A DNA stretch of 30,966 nt from JAZKIX01 sp040384645 (GCA_040384645.1 JAZKIX010000061.1:1-30966); one strand, 5' to 3'. Positions 14,989 through 23,606 are shown, counted from the stretch's first letter. A program made the numbers and translations. Notes: generated by a model not told the origin, from the letters alone.

Positions 14989-15896
14989 GCAATCACACCA
15001 GCCGGACATCAGTAACGGGCTTGCCACCCGGCCGCAGCATCGCCGCCTGGTGGCAAGCCTTGCCCTTGACGATAGTATTCATACTGTTTTTCCTGATTCC
15101 ATTGGCGCTGATCGTGATGGTCAGTTTTTGGGATTTCAATGAGTATGAAATGCTGCCGGGCTTTACCTTCAAAAACTATATTTCCGTGTTTGATGGGTGC
15201 GCTTCATCGGGCGATATGTGTGTGACGTTCAAGACGTATCTGTCGACTTTTAAATTCAGTTTTCTGGTGTGGCTGCTGACATTGCTGATCGGTTTTACGG
15301 TGTCGTATTTCCTGGCGTTTCATGTCCGTTCCAGCGGTATGCAAACGCTGTTGTTTGCGCTGTGTACGATTCCATTTTGGACCTCGAATGTGATCCGCAT
15401 GATTTCGTGGATTCCGCTGCTGGGTCGCAATGGCATGGTGAATCAGGGTTTGCTGGAATTGGGTGTCGTCAAGTCGCCAGTGGAGTGGCTGCTGTTCTCG
15501 GACTTCTCAGTAACGCTGGCGTTTGTCCATCTGTACACCATGTTTATGATCGTGCCGATCTTTAACTCGATGATGCGGATCGACCGCAGCTTGCTCGAAG
15601 CGGCCAGCGATAGCGGCGCCTCCACCTGGCAAACCTTGTGGAATGTGATCGTGCCCTTGTCGCGCACCGGCATCATCATCGGCTCGATCTTTGTCATCAC
15701 CATCGTGATGGGCGATTTTGTGACGATAGGCGTAATGGGCGGGCAGCAGATTGCATCGATTGGCGAGATCATTCAGGTGCAAACTTCTTACCTGCAATTT
15801 CCGCTGGCGGCGGCCAATGCGGTGATCTTGCTGATGCTGGTGTTGATGATTATCTGGGCGCTGACGCGGCTGGTCGATATCCGCAAGGAGCTATGA
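14985..15896 (+). CDS. ABC transporter permease, PotB-like
   Basis: A 303-aa inner-membrane permease with about six helices, starting near residues 23-46 (ALPLTIVFILFFLIPLALIVMVSFW). The cytoplasmic EAA loop that contacts the ATPase is LLEAASDSGASTWQTLWNVIVPLSRTGI, close to the C-terminal third. The partners are the ATPase and binding protein upstream and the second permease two bases downstream. The start is fixed by a stop codon six bases upstream in frame. It is a member of the binding-protein-dependent transport system inner-membrane family of polyamine type; substrate unknown. Confidence 0.9.
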   Translation: MSNHTSRTSVTGLPPGRSIAAWWQALPLTIVFILFFLIPLALIVMVSFWDFNEYEMLPGFTFKNYISVFDGCASSGDMCVTFKTYLSTFKFSFLVWLLTLLIGFTVSYFLAFHVRSSGMQTLLFALCTIPFWTSNVIRMISWIPLLGRNGMVNQGLLELGVVKSPVEWLLFSDFSVTLAFVHLYTMFMIVPIFNSMMRIDRSLLEAASDSGASTWQTLWNVIVPLSRTGIIIGSIFVITIVMGDFVTIGVMGGQQIASIGEIIQVQTSYLQFPLAAANAVILLMLVLMIIWALTRLVDIRKEL

Positions 15897-15897
15897 C

Positions 15898-16785
15898 ATG
15901 ATGCGCGAAAAACGCTCTGCCGGATTCTGGTTCCTCGCCACATTTTTTGCGCTATTCGTGTTGTTCATGTACGGCCCGATGCTGGTGATCGTGGTGCTCA
16001 GTTTTCAGGGGCCGGAAGGCGGTTTGACTTTCCCTTTGCGCGGCATATCCTTGCATTGGTTTGTGAAGTTGGCCGAAGGTTTGGGCTCGGTCGATATCGG
16101 CGCGGCGCTGCGCCGATCGTTGGCCTTGGGGCTGGCGGTGATGGTCTGTACCGTGACATTTTCGGTGTTGGCTGGCATGGCTTTCCGCAAAAAGCTGGCC
16201 GGTGGCAATGCGCTATTTTTCGTGGTAGTAGCGAGCCTGATCATGCCATCGATTATCGTATCGCTCGGGATCGGATTGGAATTTCGCTTACTCGACAGCG
16301 GCATTAAAAAATGCCTGGAAATATTCGGCATGCAAGCCACGCTGGAATCGTATGGCACTTCGCTCGGCTTATTTACTTCCGCGCTCGGGGCGCACCTCAC
16401 TTGGACGCTGCCGTTCGGTTTGCTGATCATGTTTGCAATTTTTAACCGCTTCAATCCGGCTTATGAAGAAGCGGCGCGCGACTTGGGTGCAACGCCGTGG
16501 CAGGGTTTCCGGTATGTGGTATTGCCGCTGATTGCACCGTCGGTGGTGGGTATCGGCATGTTCGGATTCAGCTTAAGCTGGGATGAAATCGCCCGCACCT
16601 CGCAAGCCATCGGCGACGTCAATACGCTGCCGCTGGAGTTGCAAGGCCTGACCTCGACCGTCACCACGCCATCGATCTACGCGCTGGGGACGGTGACAAT
16701 GTTGATCTCGTTTTTGGTGATGGGTCTGGCGGTGGCTTTATCGAAAATACTGGCCCGGCGCCAGCAACAAAAGCAGGCTGGATAA
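15898..16785 (+). CDS. ABC transporter permease, PotC-like
   Basis: A 295-aa permease with six predicted helices, the first at about 10-33 (GFWFLATFFALFVLFMYGPM). The EAA motif reads YEEAARDLGATPWQGFRYVVLPLIAPSV. It begins one base after the stop of the PotB-like gene (TGACATGATG), so the two are translationally linked; ATG at 15901 is an equally possible start. It pairs with the preceding permease to form the heterodimeric channel. The GntR gene starts 13 bp after its stop codon. Confidence 0.9.
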   Translation: MMREKRSAGFWFLATFFALFVLFMYGPMLVIVVLSFQGPEGGLTFPLRGISLHWFVKLAEGLGSVDIGAALRRSLALGLAVMVCTVTFSVLAGMAFRKKLAGGNALFFVVVASLIMPSIIVSLGIGLEFRLLDSGIKKCLEIFGMQATLESYGTSLGLFTSALGAHLTWTLPFGLLIMFAIFNRFNPAYEEAARDLGATPWQGFRYVVLPLIAPSVVGIGMFGFSLSWDEIARTSQAIGDVNTLPLELQGLTSTVTTPSIYALGTVTMLISFLVMGLAVALSKILARRQQQKQAG

Positions 16786-16798
16786 GTGACAAACTCCT

Positions 16799-17500
16799 AT
16801 GAGCGGATTCGTTAACCTGACTGAAAACGAGATCTACGAGCGCATGGTGGCAACCATCCTCAACCACAGTTTGCCGCCCGGCACCAAGTTAGTGGAAGAC
16901 AGGTTGGCGTCTGCCTTTGGTGTCTCGCGCACCCGCATCCGTCCGGTGCTGGTGCGCCTGGCCAACGAACAGATCGTCACGCTCACGCCCAATCGTGGTG
17001 CCACCGTGTCGCAGCCGAGCGAGAAAGAAGCGCATGAGGTGTTCGAGGTGCGGCGCATGATCGAGCCGACCCTGATCCAATGTTTTATCGCGAATGCCAA
17101 GGATGACGATATCGCCCAGTTGGCGTCCTGCATTGCCGATGAAGAAGCGGCGCGCGCCAGTGGCGATATGCCGCGCGCGATCCGGCTCTCGGGCGATTTT
17201 CACTTGCACATCGCCAACGCTGCCGACCACCAGACGCTGGGCCGGATTTTGCGCGAACTGGTGTCGCGCACCTCGCTCATTTTGATGACCTACAGCTTCA
17301 ACCACAAGCAAGCGCGGATCGAAGCCACTGCTTGCGGCTGCCAGCAGCATCATGGTTTGCTCGATGCGATACGCTGCCGCGATGCACAAGCGGCGGCGCG
17401 CCTGATGCGCGAGCACTTGGAGCAATTGGAATCGCAATTGCGCTTCAAGCCGCCTGGCACCGAGCCGCCGGATTTGATGGCCTTATTTAGCCCCGATTGA
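16799..17500 (+). CDS. GntR-family transcription regulator with FCD domain
   Basis: A 233-aa regulator. The N-terminal winged helix (about 8-75) shows IYERMVATILNHSLPPGTKLVEDRLASAFGVSRTRIRPVLVRL. The C-terminal FCD domain (about 85-215) keeps the typical metal-binding positions: E/D in the first helix (VFEVRRMIEP), D and H in SGDFHLHIA, and H in QQHHGLLDAI and MREHLEQL. FCD regulators respond to small carboxylates or related ligands and often control the adjacent operon. Here the gene is co-transcribed with the transporter, and two candidate operators lie before the first gene. The ligand is probably the imported compound or its product; that is inference. Confidence 0.92.
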   Translation: MSGFVNLTENEIYERMVATILNHSLPPGTKLVEDRLASAFGVSRTRIRPVLVRLANEQIVTLTPNRGATVSQPSEKEAHEVFEVRRMIEPTLIQCFIANAKDDDIAQLASCIADEEAARASGDMPRAIRLSGDFHLHIANAADHQTLGRILRELVSRTSLILMTYSFNHKQARIEATACGCQQHHGLLDAIRCRDAQAAARLMREHLEQLESQLRFKPPGTEPPDLMALFSPD

Positions 17501-17527
17501 TCCCGCCTATAGCGAATCAAGTCCGCC

Positions 17528-18301
17528 ATGCGCCAACTGCTGATCATCAATCCCAACACCTCAGCCAGCATTAGCGCGCTATTGCAAAGCTACGCGCAAA
17601 ATGCTGCCGGCCCTGATGTCAGAGTGCGTACCGTTACCGCCCGTTTTGGCGCGCCCTACATCGCGTGCGAAGCCAGTTACGCCGTCGCTGCACACGCCAC
17701 GCTGGATGCCTGGGCCGCTGCTTTGAAGGATGATGAACCGGCGGCCGGCGTACCGGCGCCCGATGCGGTATTGATTGGCTGTTTTGGCGATCCGGGTTTG
17801 CTGGCCTTGCGTGAGAGTTGCGGCGTACCGGTGACTGGTTTGGCGGAAGCGGCTTTTATAGAAGCGGCGCGTTATGGCCGGTTTGCGATTGTCACCGGTG
17901 GCGCACGCTGGCCGCCGATCTTGCAACGCCTAATTCATACATTGGGGCTGGATGCCGCGCTAGCCGGCATCCACGCGGTGGCGCCCAGCGGTGCACAACT
18001 GGCGCAAGATCCAAATGCAGCGCAAGTCTTGCTGGCCAGCGCATGCCGCGCCGCCGCCCAGCATTTTGGTGCGCAAGCCGTTATCCTTGGTGGCGCCGGA
18101 TTAGTCGGCATCGCGGCACGAATTCAGGCGCAGGTCGGGGTGCCGGTGATTGACAGTGTGCTGGCTGGCACCTATTGCGCACTGTCGCAAGCCGGGATCG
18201 CGGTGCCGGGTCAAGGCAGCCGTTTCAACCGTTTTGCGGTGGCTTGGCAAGGATTGTCGAAAGAAATGGCGGCGCTTGGCTTGCAAGGCGGAGACGGCTG
18301 A
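17528..18301 (+). CDS. Asp/Glu/hydantoin racemase-family protein lacking the second catalytic Cys
   Basis: A 257-aa member of the Asp/Glu/hydantoin racemase superfamily, of hydantoin/allantoin racemase type. It begins LLIINPNTSASISALL, a family hallmark. The first catalytic cysteine is C85 in VLIGCFGDPG. The second, normally in LGCAG near residue 189, is replaced by glycine (AVILGGAGL, G189; codon GGC). A racemase needs both cysteines, so the protein may not racemise. Arylmalonate decarboxylase, another family member, also works with one cysteine, though with the other one. It ends the transporter operon, 27 bp after the GntR gene, and should act on the imported compound. Confidence 0.85.
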   Translation: MRQLLIINPNTSASISALLQSYAQNAAGPDVRVRTVTARFGAPYIACEASYAVAAHATLDAWAAALKDDEPAAGVPAPDAVLIGCFGDPGLLALRESCGVPVTGLAEAAFIEAARYGRFAIVTGGARWPPILQRLIHTLGLDAALAGIHAVAPSGAQLAQDPNAAQVLLASACRAAAQHFGAQAVILGGAGLVGIAARIQAQVGVPVIDSVLAGTYCALSQAGIAVPGQGSRFNRFAVAWQGLSKEMAALGLQGGDG

Positions 18302-18675
18302 AGATTTTATGTTGATACTTAGCTAATCTTGAACTAAGTTCGACCTAAGTTATTAGGCGCGAGTTGATTTATGTAAGCCACGGTTAAAATCTCGGCGACT
18401 GTAGCTGTAAACAAAAAAGCCGTCAGGAATTCCAGTTTTTAACGCGCCTTGGTTACTTTGGTTATTTAGAGCTGGGTTCGCAAGTGAGATGAGCGGTGCC
18501 GATGACAGCTGTCTCCATTTCCTGGTTATTTAGTGTTGTTACAATGACAGGGTTTTGCCGAAGGCGGCGCTGAGCAACATTTCAGAAGGGATTGCCTCGC
18601 CAGATTAAGCGGACGGACCGCCAGGTTAGGCGGATTTTTTCATCTTATTTAAAGTGGGATTCCCATAGGAGACGT
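18302..18675. other. 374-bp intergenic stretch before the SDR gene
   Basis: There is no gene here. The left part has GAACTAAGTTC (an 11-base imperfect palindrome near 18331) past the racemase gene but no clear terminator. The right end carries the hairpin and T-run at 18618-18640. I see nothing else to report. Confidence 0.6.
18618..18640 (+). terminator. Intrinsic terminator or attenuator upstream of SDR gene
   Basis: CCGCC (18618-18622), loop AGGTTA, GGCGG (18629-18633), then ATTTTTT. It sits 36 bp before the SDR start. GCGG at 18609-18612 can alternatively pair with CCGC at 18618-18621, which would break this hairpin, so antitermination is possible. The stem is short, so the call is tentative. 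Confidence 0.5.
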
Positions 18676-19392
18676 ATGCGTACATCTGGTCACCGAGTCC
18701 TCATCACCGGCGGAGCCAAGGGAATTGGTTTGGCGCTCGCAAAGCAGTTCCATGCCGCCGGGAATCATGTCGTCTTGGTTGGGCGCGACCAAGCTGCCCT
18801 GCTAGCTGCAGCGCAGTTGCTTCCAGGCGCACAAATACGTGTCGCAGACGTCGCTAACGCCGAAGACCGCCTAAGTCTGGTCAATGAGTACAGCGACATC
18901 AGCATCCTGGTGAATAACGCCGGAATTCAACACAACGGCGAGTTAGCTCTTATGTCCGCGGCAAGCATAGAGAATGAATTGAGCATCAATCTTCTCGGCC
19001 CGGTATTACTGACTCATGCATTTCTCCCGCATCTACAACAGCATGCGGAGTCTGCAATCGTCAACGTGTCGTCCGTTCTTGCTTTGGTGCCCAAGCAGTC
19101 TGCCAGCATCTACTGCGCTTCAAAGGCGGGACTGCATAGCTTCACGCGCTCACTTCGCTGGCAACTCGAGAGCACAAACGTCCGCGTGTTCGAAGTCATG
19201 CCGCCCTTGGTCGATACCGCGATGACGGCCGGTCGTGGAAAGGGCAAGATATCCCCGGAGTCCTTGGCTAGCGAATTCTGGACCGGTTTCAAAGCCAATC
19301 AATTTGAACTTCGCATTGGAAAAGCGAAGGCTGTAAGCGTTATAGCCCGGCTGTTACCATTTATGGCAGAGCGAATCTTGCGCCGGGGCTAA
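18676..19392 (+). CDS. Short-chain dehydrogenase/reductase (DltE-like)
   Basis: A 238-aa classical SDR oxidoreductase. The nucleotide-binding motif is TGGAKGIG (11-18), the structural motif is NNAG (80-83), the catalytic Ser lies in VSSV (132-133), and the active-site pair is Y146 and K150 in YCASK. Its sequence style (ISILVNNAGIQHNGEL; FEVMPPLVDTAMTAGRGKGKISPE) is that of the DltE-like group of SDRs. These are named after a teichoic-acid operon gene but are widespread in Gram-negative bacteria with unknown substrates. The start at 18676 follows AGGAGACGT. It stands alone and is not part of the racemase operon. Confidence 0.9.
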   Translation: MRTSGHRVLITGGAKGIGLALAKQFHAAGNHVVLVGRDQAALLAAAQLLPGAQIRVADVANAEDRLSLVNEYSDISILVNNAGIQHNGELALMSAASIENELSINLLGPVLLTHAFLPHLQQHAESAIVNVSSVLALVPKQSASIYCASKAGLHSFTRSLRWQLESTNVRVFEVMPPLVDTAMTAGRGKGKISPESLASEFWTGFKANQFELRIGKAKAVSVIARLLPFMAERILRRG

Positions 19393-19465
19393 ATGCGACT
19401 GTTGGGGATCAATCTTTGTTCGAAAATTTGTCATTATTTAGCTCTGAGGAGCGTGTCGATTTTGT

Positions 19466-19541
19466 CCTTCCCTAGAAAGGAAAGGCAATTTCTTCGGTAA
19501 TTCACACCTTTACGCAGTCCTCCATAGAAGGCTGAATAGTT
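19466..19541. repeat. Short palindrome with flank shared with 4298-4321
   Basis: CCTTCC...GGAAAGG (about 19466-19485) forms a small hairpin. It is followed by AATTTCTTCGG and then TCCTCCATAGAAGG plus CTGAATAGTT (19518-19541). The last 24 bases match 4298-4321 at 19 positions, and there too they follow a palindrome ending in AAAGGGAGGGG. It looks like a degraded member of the same intergenic repeat. Confidence 0.5.
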
Positions 19542-19561
19542 ATGGATATTGTGAATAATAG

Positions 19562-19639
19562 GGGGAGTATTGGGGATAAATAGTATTACCCCGCACGTTT
19601 TCATTGCACTTTAAAATATACAGACCCCAGTATATTTTT
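19562..19639 (+). repeat. Dispersed two-hairpin element, copy C
   Basis: GGGGAGTAT at the start, ATTACCCCGCACGTTTTC in the middle. The longest second hairpin of the family follows: AAAATATAC (19613-19621) against GTATATTTT (19630-19638), nine perfect pairs around the 8-nt loop AGACCCCA. It lies 107 bp upstream of a 40-aa ORF and 169 bp after the SDR gene. Confidence 0.8.
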
Positions 19640-19746
19640 GCAGTTTGGGTTGTTCTGGACGTCTTTTTCGTAACAAAGCCATTTTTTATCCGATTGAACG
19701 CTTGTGCAGTCATGCGCAACTTAGAGCGACATCAATGGAGAATCGC

Positions 19747-19869
19747 ATGGATACCAACGACACGATCGACCTCAAGCAAATCTATCTGGAATCGGTGCGC
19801 ATGTATTGCGAACCCTTGTTTTGGCTGGCGCAGCAGTTGTGGCGCTTTGTGCGCTGGTTTGCGCAATAG
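19747..19869 (+). CDS. Small 40-aa ORF with aromatic C-terminus
   Basis: It encodes MDTNDTIDLKQIYLESVRM followed by a hydrophobic, aromatic tail rich in Trp and Phe (EPLFWLAQQLWRFVRWFAQ). The start follows GGAG at seven bases. The tail could be an amphipathic or membrane-bound helix. I know no family. The stretch is short, so it may be chance, but start site, codon use and helix pattern agree with a real small protein. Confidence 0.4.
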   Translation: MDTNDTIDLKQIYLESVRMYCEPLFWLAQQLWRFVRWFAQ

Positions 19870-20117
19870 CGGGGCTAAAGCAATAAAGCGTCCACCATCA
19901 AGATATCTGTCTCGAGCATGGCGCTAGATACCAATCGATTCCGCGATTCCGTGGGGAAATTGCCGGATGCCTGGCCGGATGCCGATAGGGTGACGTCAAG
20001 CCTACGGCAATGCCCAAGCATTAAACCTCTCCAGCTCAAGCCGCATCGCGCATTGCGAAATTGAAAGCGCATCGCAAGCGCGAGCTGCCGGTGTCTATCG
20101 ACTTTGCGCGTTTGCAA

Positions 20118-20477
20118 TCAACGATCGATCAATACTTCAAAGCCGCCGTACACCATGCGCTTGCCGTCAAAGGGCATGGCTTCCGGCTTCATCATGTCCG
20201 CCATGCGCGGATCTTTCATGACTTTGTCGTTGACTTGGTCGCGGTGCGCGCGCGATTCGTACAAGATCCATGAAAAGACCACCGTTTCACCATCTTCCAG
20301 ATTCACGCTTTGGGGGAAGGATGTGAGCTTGCCCGGCTTCACATCGTCGGCAATGCATTCGCAAAATTGCAAGGCGCCATGCTCACGCCAGATTGCACCG
20401 GATTTATTCGCAACTTCGCGATATGCCTCCAGCTTGTCCTTGGGGAGAGGCAGAATGAAACCATCGATGTAAGCCAT
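20118..20477 (-). CDS. DUF1428 domain protein
   Basis: A 119-aa protein of the DUF1428 family, dimeric alpha-beta barrel folds of unknown function. It begins MAYIDGFILPLPKDKLEAYR, continues with WREHGALQFCECIADDVKPG, and ends with the family's MKPEAMPFDGKRMVYGGFE. It is complete. The ATG at 20477 follows AAAGGAAAATATC; the frame stays open another 57 codons upstream but without family similarity. It stands alone, in the same direction as the cyanase gene 281 bp upstream. An enzymatic role is possible but unproved. Confidence 0.92.
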   Translation of the reverse strand: MAYIDGFILPLPKDKLEAYREVANKSGAIWREHGALQFCECIADDVKPGKLTSFPQSVNLEDGETVVFSWILYESRAHRDQVNDKVMKDPRMADMMKPEAMPFDGKRMVYGGFEVLIDR

Positions 20478-20758
20478 GATATTTTCCTTTATGAAATCGC
20501 CAGGGATATGGAGGGATATGGAAGAGTGTGCCGGCGTGTAGCGACAAGACAACAACACGCGCCCCAGCTTAGAGCCTAGCTTAGTCAGGATGATCGGGAA
20601 AGCAAGGCGTTTAGTTGCGTATTGTCGGCTTGCGCGCAAATGCCGCAACTGATCAATCCGGGCGGCAATAGAATTTATCTGGCCTTGAAATTGTGTAGCA
20701 GATTAATGCAATGCAGCGCCGCAACAGCGCCGCATCGCACCAACTTCATTGCACCAGC

Positions 20759-21202
20759 TTAATAAGTTTTGTAAGGCAGGAATTTGCCCGACAAGACCAC
20801 GTTCACCCGGTCGCCTTTTGGATCGGCTTCACGCGTGATATCCATCGAAAAATCGATAGCGCTCATGATGCCGTCGCCAAATTCTTCATGGATCAATTCC
20901 TTGATAGTGCTGCCGTATACATTGACGATTTCATACCAGCGGTAAATCAAGGGATCGCTCGGTACGGCGCTCGGCAGTGAGCCTTTGTACGGCACGATTT
21001 GCAGCCATGCGGTTTCTTCATCGCTCAATTCAAACAGCGCTTGTGCAATTGATGCCTGGGTTTTGCTGAAAGTCATTTGCCCGAGACAGGCAGCGGTGGC
21101 CCACTCTTTACTCTGCCCTAATTGCATCGCGATGGCGGCCCATTTCAAGCCTCTGCGAACTTTGCTAGCGATGATCTTTTGTGTGACGATCTGGCGATCC
21201 AT
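20759..21202 (-). CDS. cynS: Cyanate hydratase (cyanase)
   Basis: A 147-aa enzyme that converts cyanate and bicarbonate to carbamate and CO2, the carbamate decaying to ammonia. The catalytic residues are R88, E91 and S114 in YRWYEIVNVYG and GDGIMSAIDF, matching R96, E99 and S122 of the E. coli enzyme at a constant offset of eight. An N-terminal helical domain (1-75) of the usual kind is present. The start at 21202 has GAGGAG upstream. No cynT carbonic anhydrase, cynX transporter or cynR regulator adjoins it. The enzyme is a homodecamer in characterised species and cytoplasmic. Confidence 0.96.
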   Translation of the reverse strand: MDRQIVTQKIIASKVRRGLKWAAIAMQLGQSKEWATAACLGQMTFSKTQASIAQALFELSDEETAWLQIVPYKGSLPSAVPSDPLIYRWYEIVNVYGSTIKELIHEEFGDGIMSAIDFSMDITREADPKGDRVNVVLSGKFLPYKTY

Positions 21203-21326
21203 GTATGCTCCTCAGTGATAAAAAATTGAACAATAAACCTCAAGCAAGACACGTGCCGTTCAGTTGCGCAAACAACATGCCGACCGGTTTTGCAACACCA
21301 TGATTTATAGAGAGGAAGCTACGCCA

Positions 21327-22682
21327 ATGACCACGACAACGAGTTGCACTTCTTGCGCCATCCCGTCTGAAACTGAGGTAGAGAGCCAGGCAATCGCATT
21401 ACTCAATAGCGAATGTTTTTGCATCAGCATGGAAGAGGGTGCCATCAAGCAGGCACTGAAAAAGGACTTCGCCGCAGCCGATGTGTTTGATTTGATTGAA
21501 GAGCGCTGTCCTTATGTTTTTTCGGCGCGGCCGGTATTCGTCGGCGCCAGCCAAGCCGCAGCCATGGCGCAATTGGTGCGCGCCATCGAATCGGTGGTGG
21601 CGCTACCGGCGTATCAGGACAAAGTGCTGGCAAATGCGCCCGCGATTGCGCAGCATGCGCCGCGCGGTGCCAAAGGTGTTTTCTTTGGCTATGATTTTCA
21701 TTTGCACAAGGATGGCATCGGCCTGATTGAAATCAATACCAATGCCGGCGGTGCCATGCTCAATGCCGTTTTAGCGCGCGCCCAACATGTTTGTTGCGAC
21801 GGGATGGATGCCATGGTTTTAAGCACTGCGACGGCGGCAGCATTTGAAAAAAGCATCGTCGATATGTTTTTAAGCGAATGGAATTTGTCCGGACGTAACA
21901 AACCATTGCGTACCATCGCCATCGTGGACGAAACGCCGCAGCAGCAATATTTGTATCCTGAATTCCTCTTGTTCCAGCAACTGTTCCAACGTCATGGTAT
22001 GGCAGCGATCATCGTCGATCCAGCCCAACTCCATTGGTCAGAGGGTGTCTTGTGGCATGGCACAACTGCAATCGATCTGGTCTACAACCGCTTAACCGAT
22101 TTTATGCTGGCCTCACCATCCAGCGCAGCATTGCGATCCGCTTATCTGGCGCATGCCGTGGTGCTTACCCCGCATCCACAAGCACATGCCCTGTACGCCG
22201 ACAAACGCAATCTGGCCTTGTTGAGCGACCCGTTGCAATTACAGGCGCTGGGAGTGCCTGCTGAAACGCAAGCGCTCTTGCTGAAATATATTCCGCATAC
22301 GGAAGTGGTGCAGGCCGAACACGCCGAGCGTCTATGGCAAGAGCGGCGGCGCTTGTTTTTCAAGCCGACTGCGGGTTATGGCGGACGTGCTGCATACCGA
22401 GGCGACAAATTGACCAAGCGCGTGTGGGATGACATCCTTGCCGGCGACTATATTGCCCAGGCTATAGTGGCTCCGGGCGAACGGATCAATGGCACGGTCG
22501 AAAACCCGGAGCGGATGAAGTTCGATATTCGCAGTTATACCTATGACGGTGCGGTGCAATGGACTGCTGCACGGGTATATCAAGGTCAGACTACGAATTT
22601 TCGCACGCCGGGCGGCGGCTTTGCCCCGGTCTACAGTATTGCCGATGGCGCTGCGGCAAGCTTGGAACGATTACCCTTATAA
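21327..22682 (+). CDS. ATP-grasp-like protein of unknown function
   Basis: A 451-aa cytoplasmic protein. It has no family name I can give, but its C-terminal half resembles an ATP-grasp ligase: RRLFFKPTAGYGGRAAYRG is a glycine-rich nucleotide loop, DYIAQAIVAPGERI follows, and RMKFDIRSYTYDG with TTNFRTPGGGFAPVY could supply the metal ligands and terminal loop. The N-terminal half has FGYDFHLHKDGIGLIEINTNAGGAML, a likely substrate or cluster-forming region. The N-terminus is Cys-rich (SCTSCAIP; CFCIS). The start at 21327 follows GAGAGGAAG; ATGs at 21264 and 21300 are alternatives. Its tail overlaps the next, convergent gene by six bases. It is divergent from cynS, and shared control is possible. 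Confidence 0.65.
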   Translation: MTTTTSCTSCAIPSETEVESQAIALLNSECFCISMEEGAIKQALKKDFAAADVFDLIEERCPYVFSARPVFVGASQAAAMAQLVRAIESVVALPAYQDKVLANAPAIAQHAPRGAKGVFFGYDFHLHKDGIGLIEINTNAGGAMLNAVLARAQHVCCDGMDAMVLSTATAAAFEKSIVDMFLSEWNLSGRNKPLRTIAIVDETPQQQYLYPEFLLFQQLFQRHGMAAIIVDPAQLHWSEGVLWHGTTAIDLVYNRLTDFMLASPSSAALRSAYLAHAVVLTPHPQAHALYADKRNLALLSDPLQLQALGVPAETQALLLKYIPHTEVVQAEHAERLWQERRRLFFKPTAGYGGRAAYRGDKLTKRVWDDILAGDYIAQAIVAPGERINGTVENPERMKFDIRSYTYDGAVQWTAARVYQGQTTNFRTPGGGFAPVYSIADGAAASLERLPL

Positions 22683-23606
22683 GTGGCGGAAACCGCCGAT
22701 GAGGAATTTGGCCTGGCATGTCAGCCCGTACTGGCTCCAGTGGGCATCTCCGGTCAGGGACAGGCCACGGTCGCTGACCTGGAATTGGCTGGTTTGCCAT
22801 GTGCCTTGTTTGCCGTTATCGCAGGTGAAGGTGCCGCCGGCGCTATGGCTGGCGCCGCTTAGGACATGGGTGCCGCGATAAGTGCAACTGAAAGGCGGGT
22901 TGGTTTGGATACTGCCATTGATCACTAGATTGGCATTGCCGGACATATTGATGGTCCAGATCGCGTTGGCGCCGTGGTTGCCGTTGTAAGCGGCATTGCT
23001 GCAGGCGGACCATTGCTCCAACACTGGCCCGTACCAGGTGCCGCTGATCGATGGCACTTTGTCCAGCAGCTCGCGGATGACAAAATTTTGTTTCGATTCT
23101 TGCCATTCGGCGATCACACCTTTGCCCGCTTGCGGGAAATTATCCAGTCGCATGGTGCCGCTTTTTTCGCGCCAGAATTCGGCGCCTAGCGTGACCACCG
23201 AGGCAGTGGCACGGCCGAATTCGACGCCGTCGGCCAGCGCCCGCAATACATGTGGCCCCGGGCTCAGAATGTTCCAGTTGATCAATAAGGAAAAGCCGGT
23301 ATCGCTTTTGCCACACACGGCTTGCGTGTCGTCGCGCGACGTGCCGTAGGCCGCCGGTATCGGCGTGGTGCCGTCGATTTCAATTTCGATTTTGCTGGCG
23401 TCGCAATGCCAGCCAGAGACGACGCCGATGCCACTTTCATGCGCGCCTGGCTGCGGATTTTCCAGTGCGCCAGTGGCGCTAGCAATCGTTGGCAAGCAGG
23501 CAATGGCCAGTGTCATGCTGCAAGTCACACTGCGACCAAGCTTACTAACGAAGTTGCTTCGAACGGATAGCTTGGCACCGGGTTTGTCGCCATCGTGCAT
23601 CAACAT
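22677..23606 (-). CDS. Secreted two-domain protein of unknown function
   Basis: A 309-aa exported protein. A signal peptide with a long n-region runs to about residue 45 (hydrophobic core VTCSMTLAIACLPTIASA). Residues about 48-150 form an extracellular domain common in betaproteobacterial surface proteins (ESGIGVVSGWHCDASKIEI; AAYGTSRDDTQAVCGKSDTG; ADGVEFGRATASVVTLG). A C-terminal beta-rich domain (about 190-305) has several Cys (WSACSNAAYNG, FSCTYRG, FTCDNG, LTCQAKF), probably two disulfides. The start at 23606 follows GGAGAACACT. It probably acts in the periplasm or outside; ligand unknown. Confidence 0.7.
   Translation of the reverse strand: MLMHDGDKPGAKLSVRSNFVSKLGRSVTCSMTLAIACLPTIASATGALENPQPGAHESGIGVVSGWHCDASKIEIEIDGTTPIPAAYGTSRDDTQAVCGKSDTGFSLLINWNILSPGPHVLRALADGVEFGRATASVVTLGAEFWREKSGTMRLDNFPQAGKGVIAEWQESKQNFVIRELLDKVPSISGTWYGPVLEQWSACSNAAYNGNHGANAIWTINMSGNANLVINGSIQTNPPFSCTYRGTHVLSGASHSAGGTFTCDNGKQGTWQTSQFQVSDRGLSLTGDAHWSQYGLTCQAKFLIGGFRHL

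Noticed and set aside
19918..20064. 48-codon plus-strand ORF starting MALDTNRFRDSV.
   Set aside because: No ribosome binding site and no recognisable pattern; too short to support.
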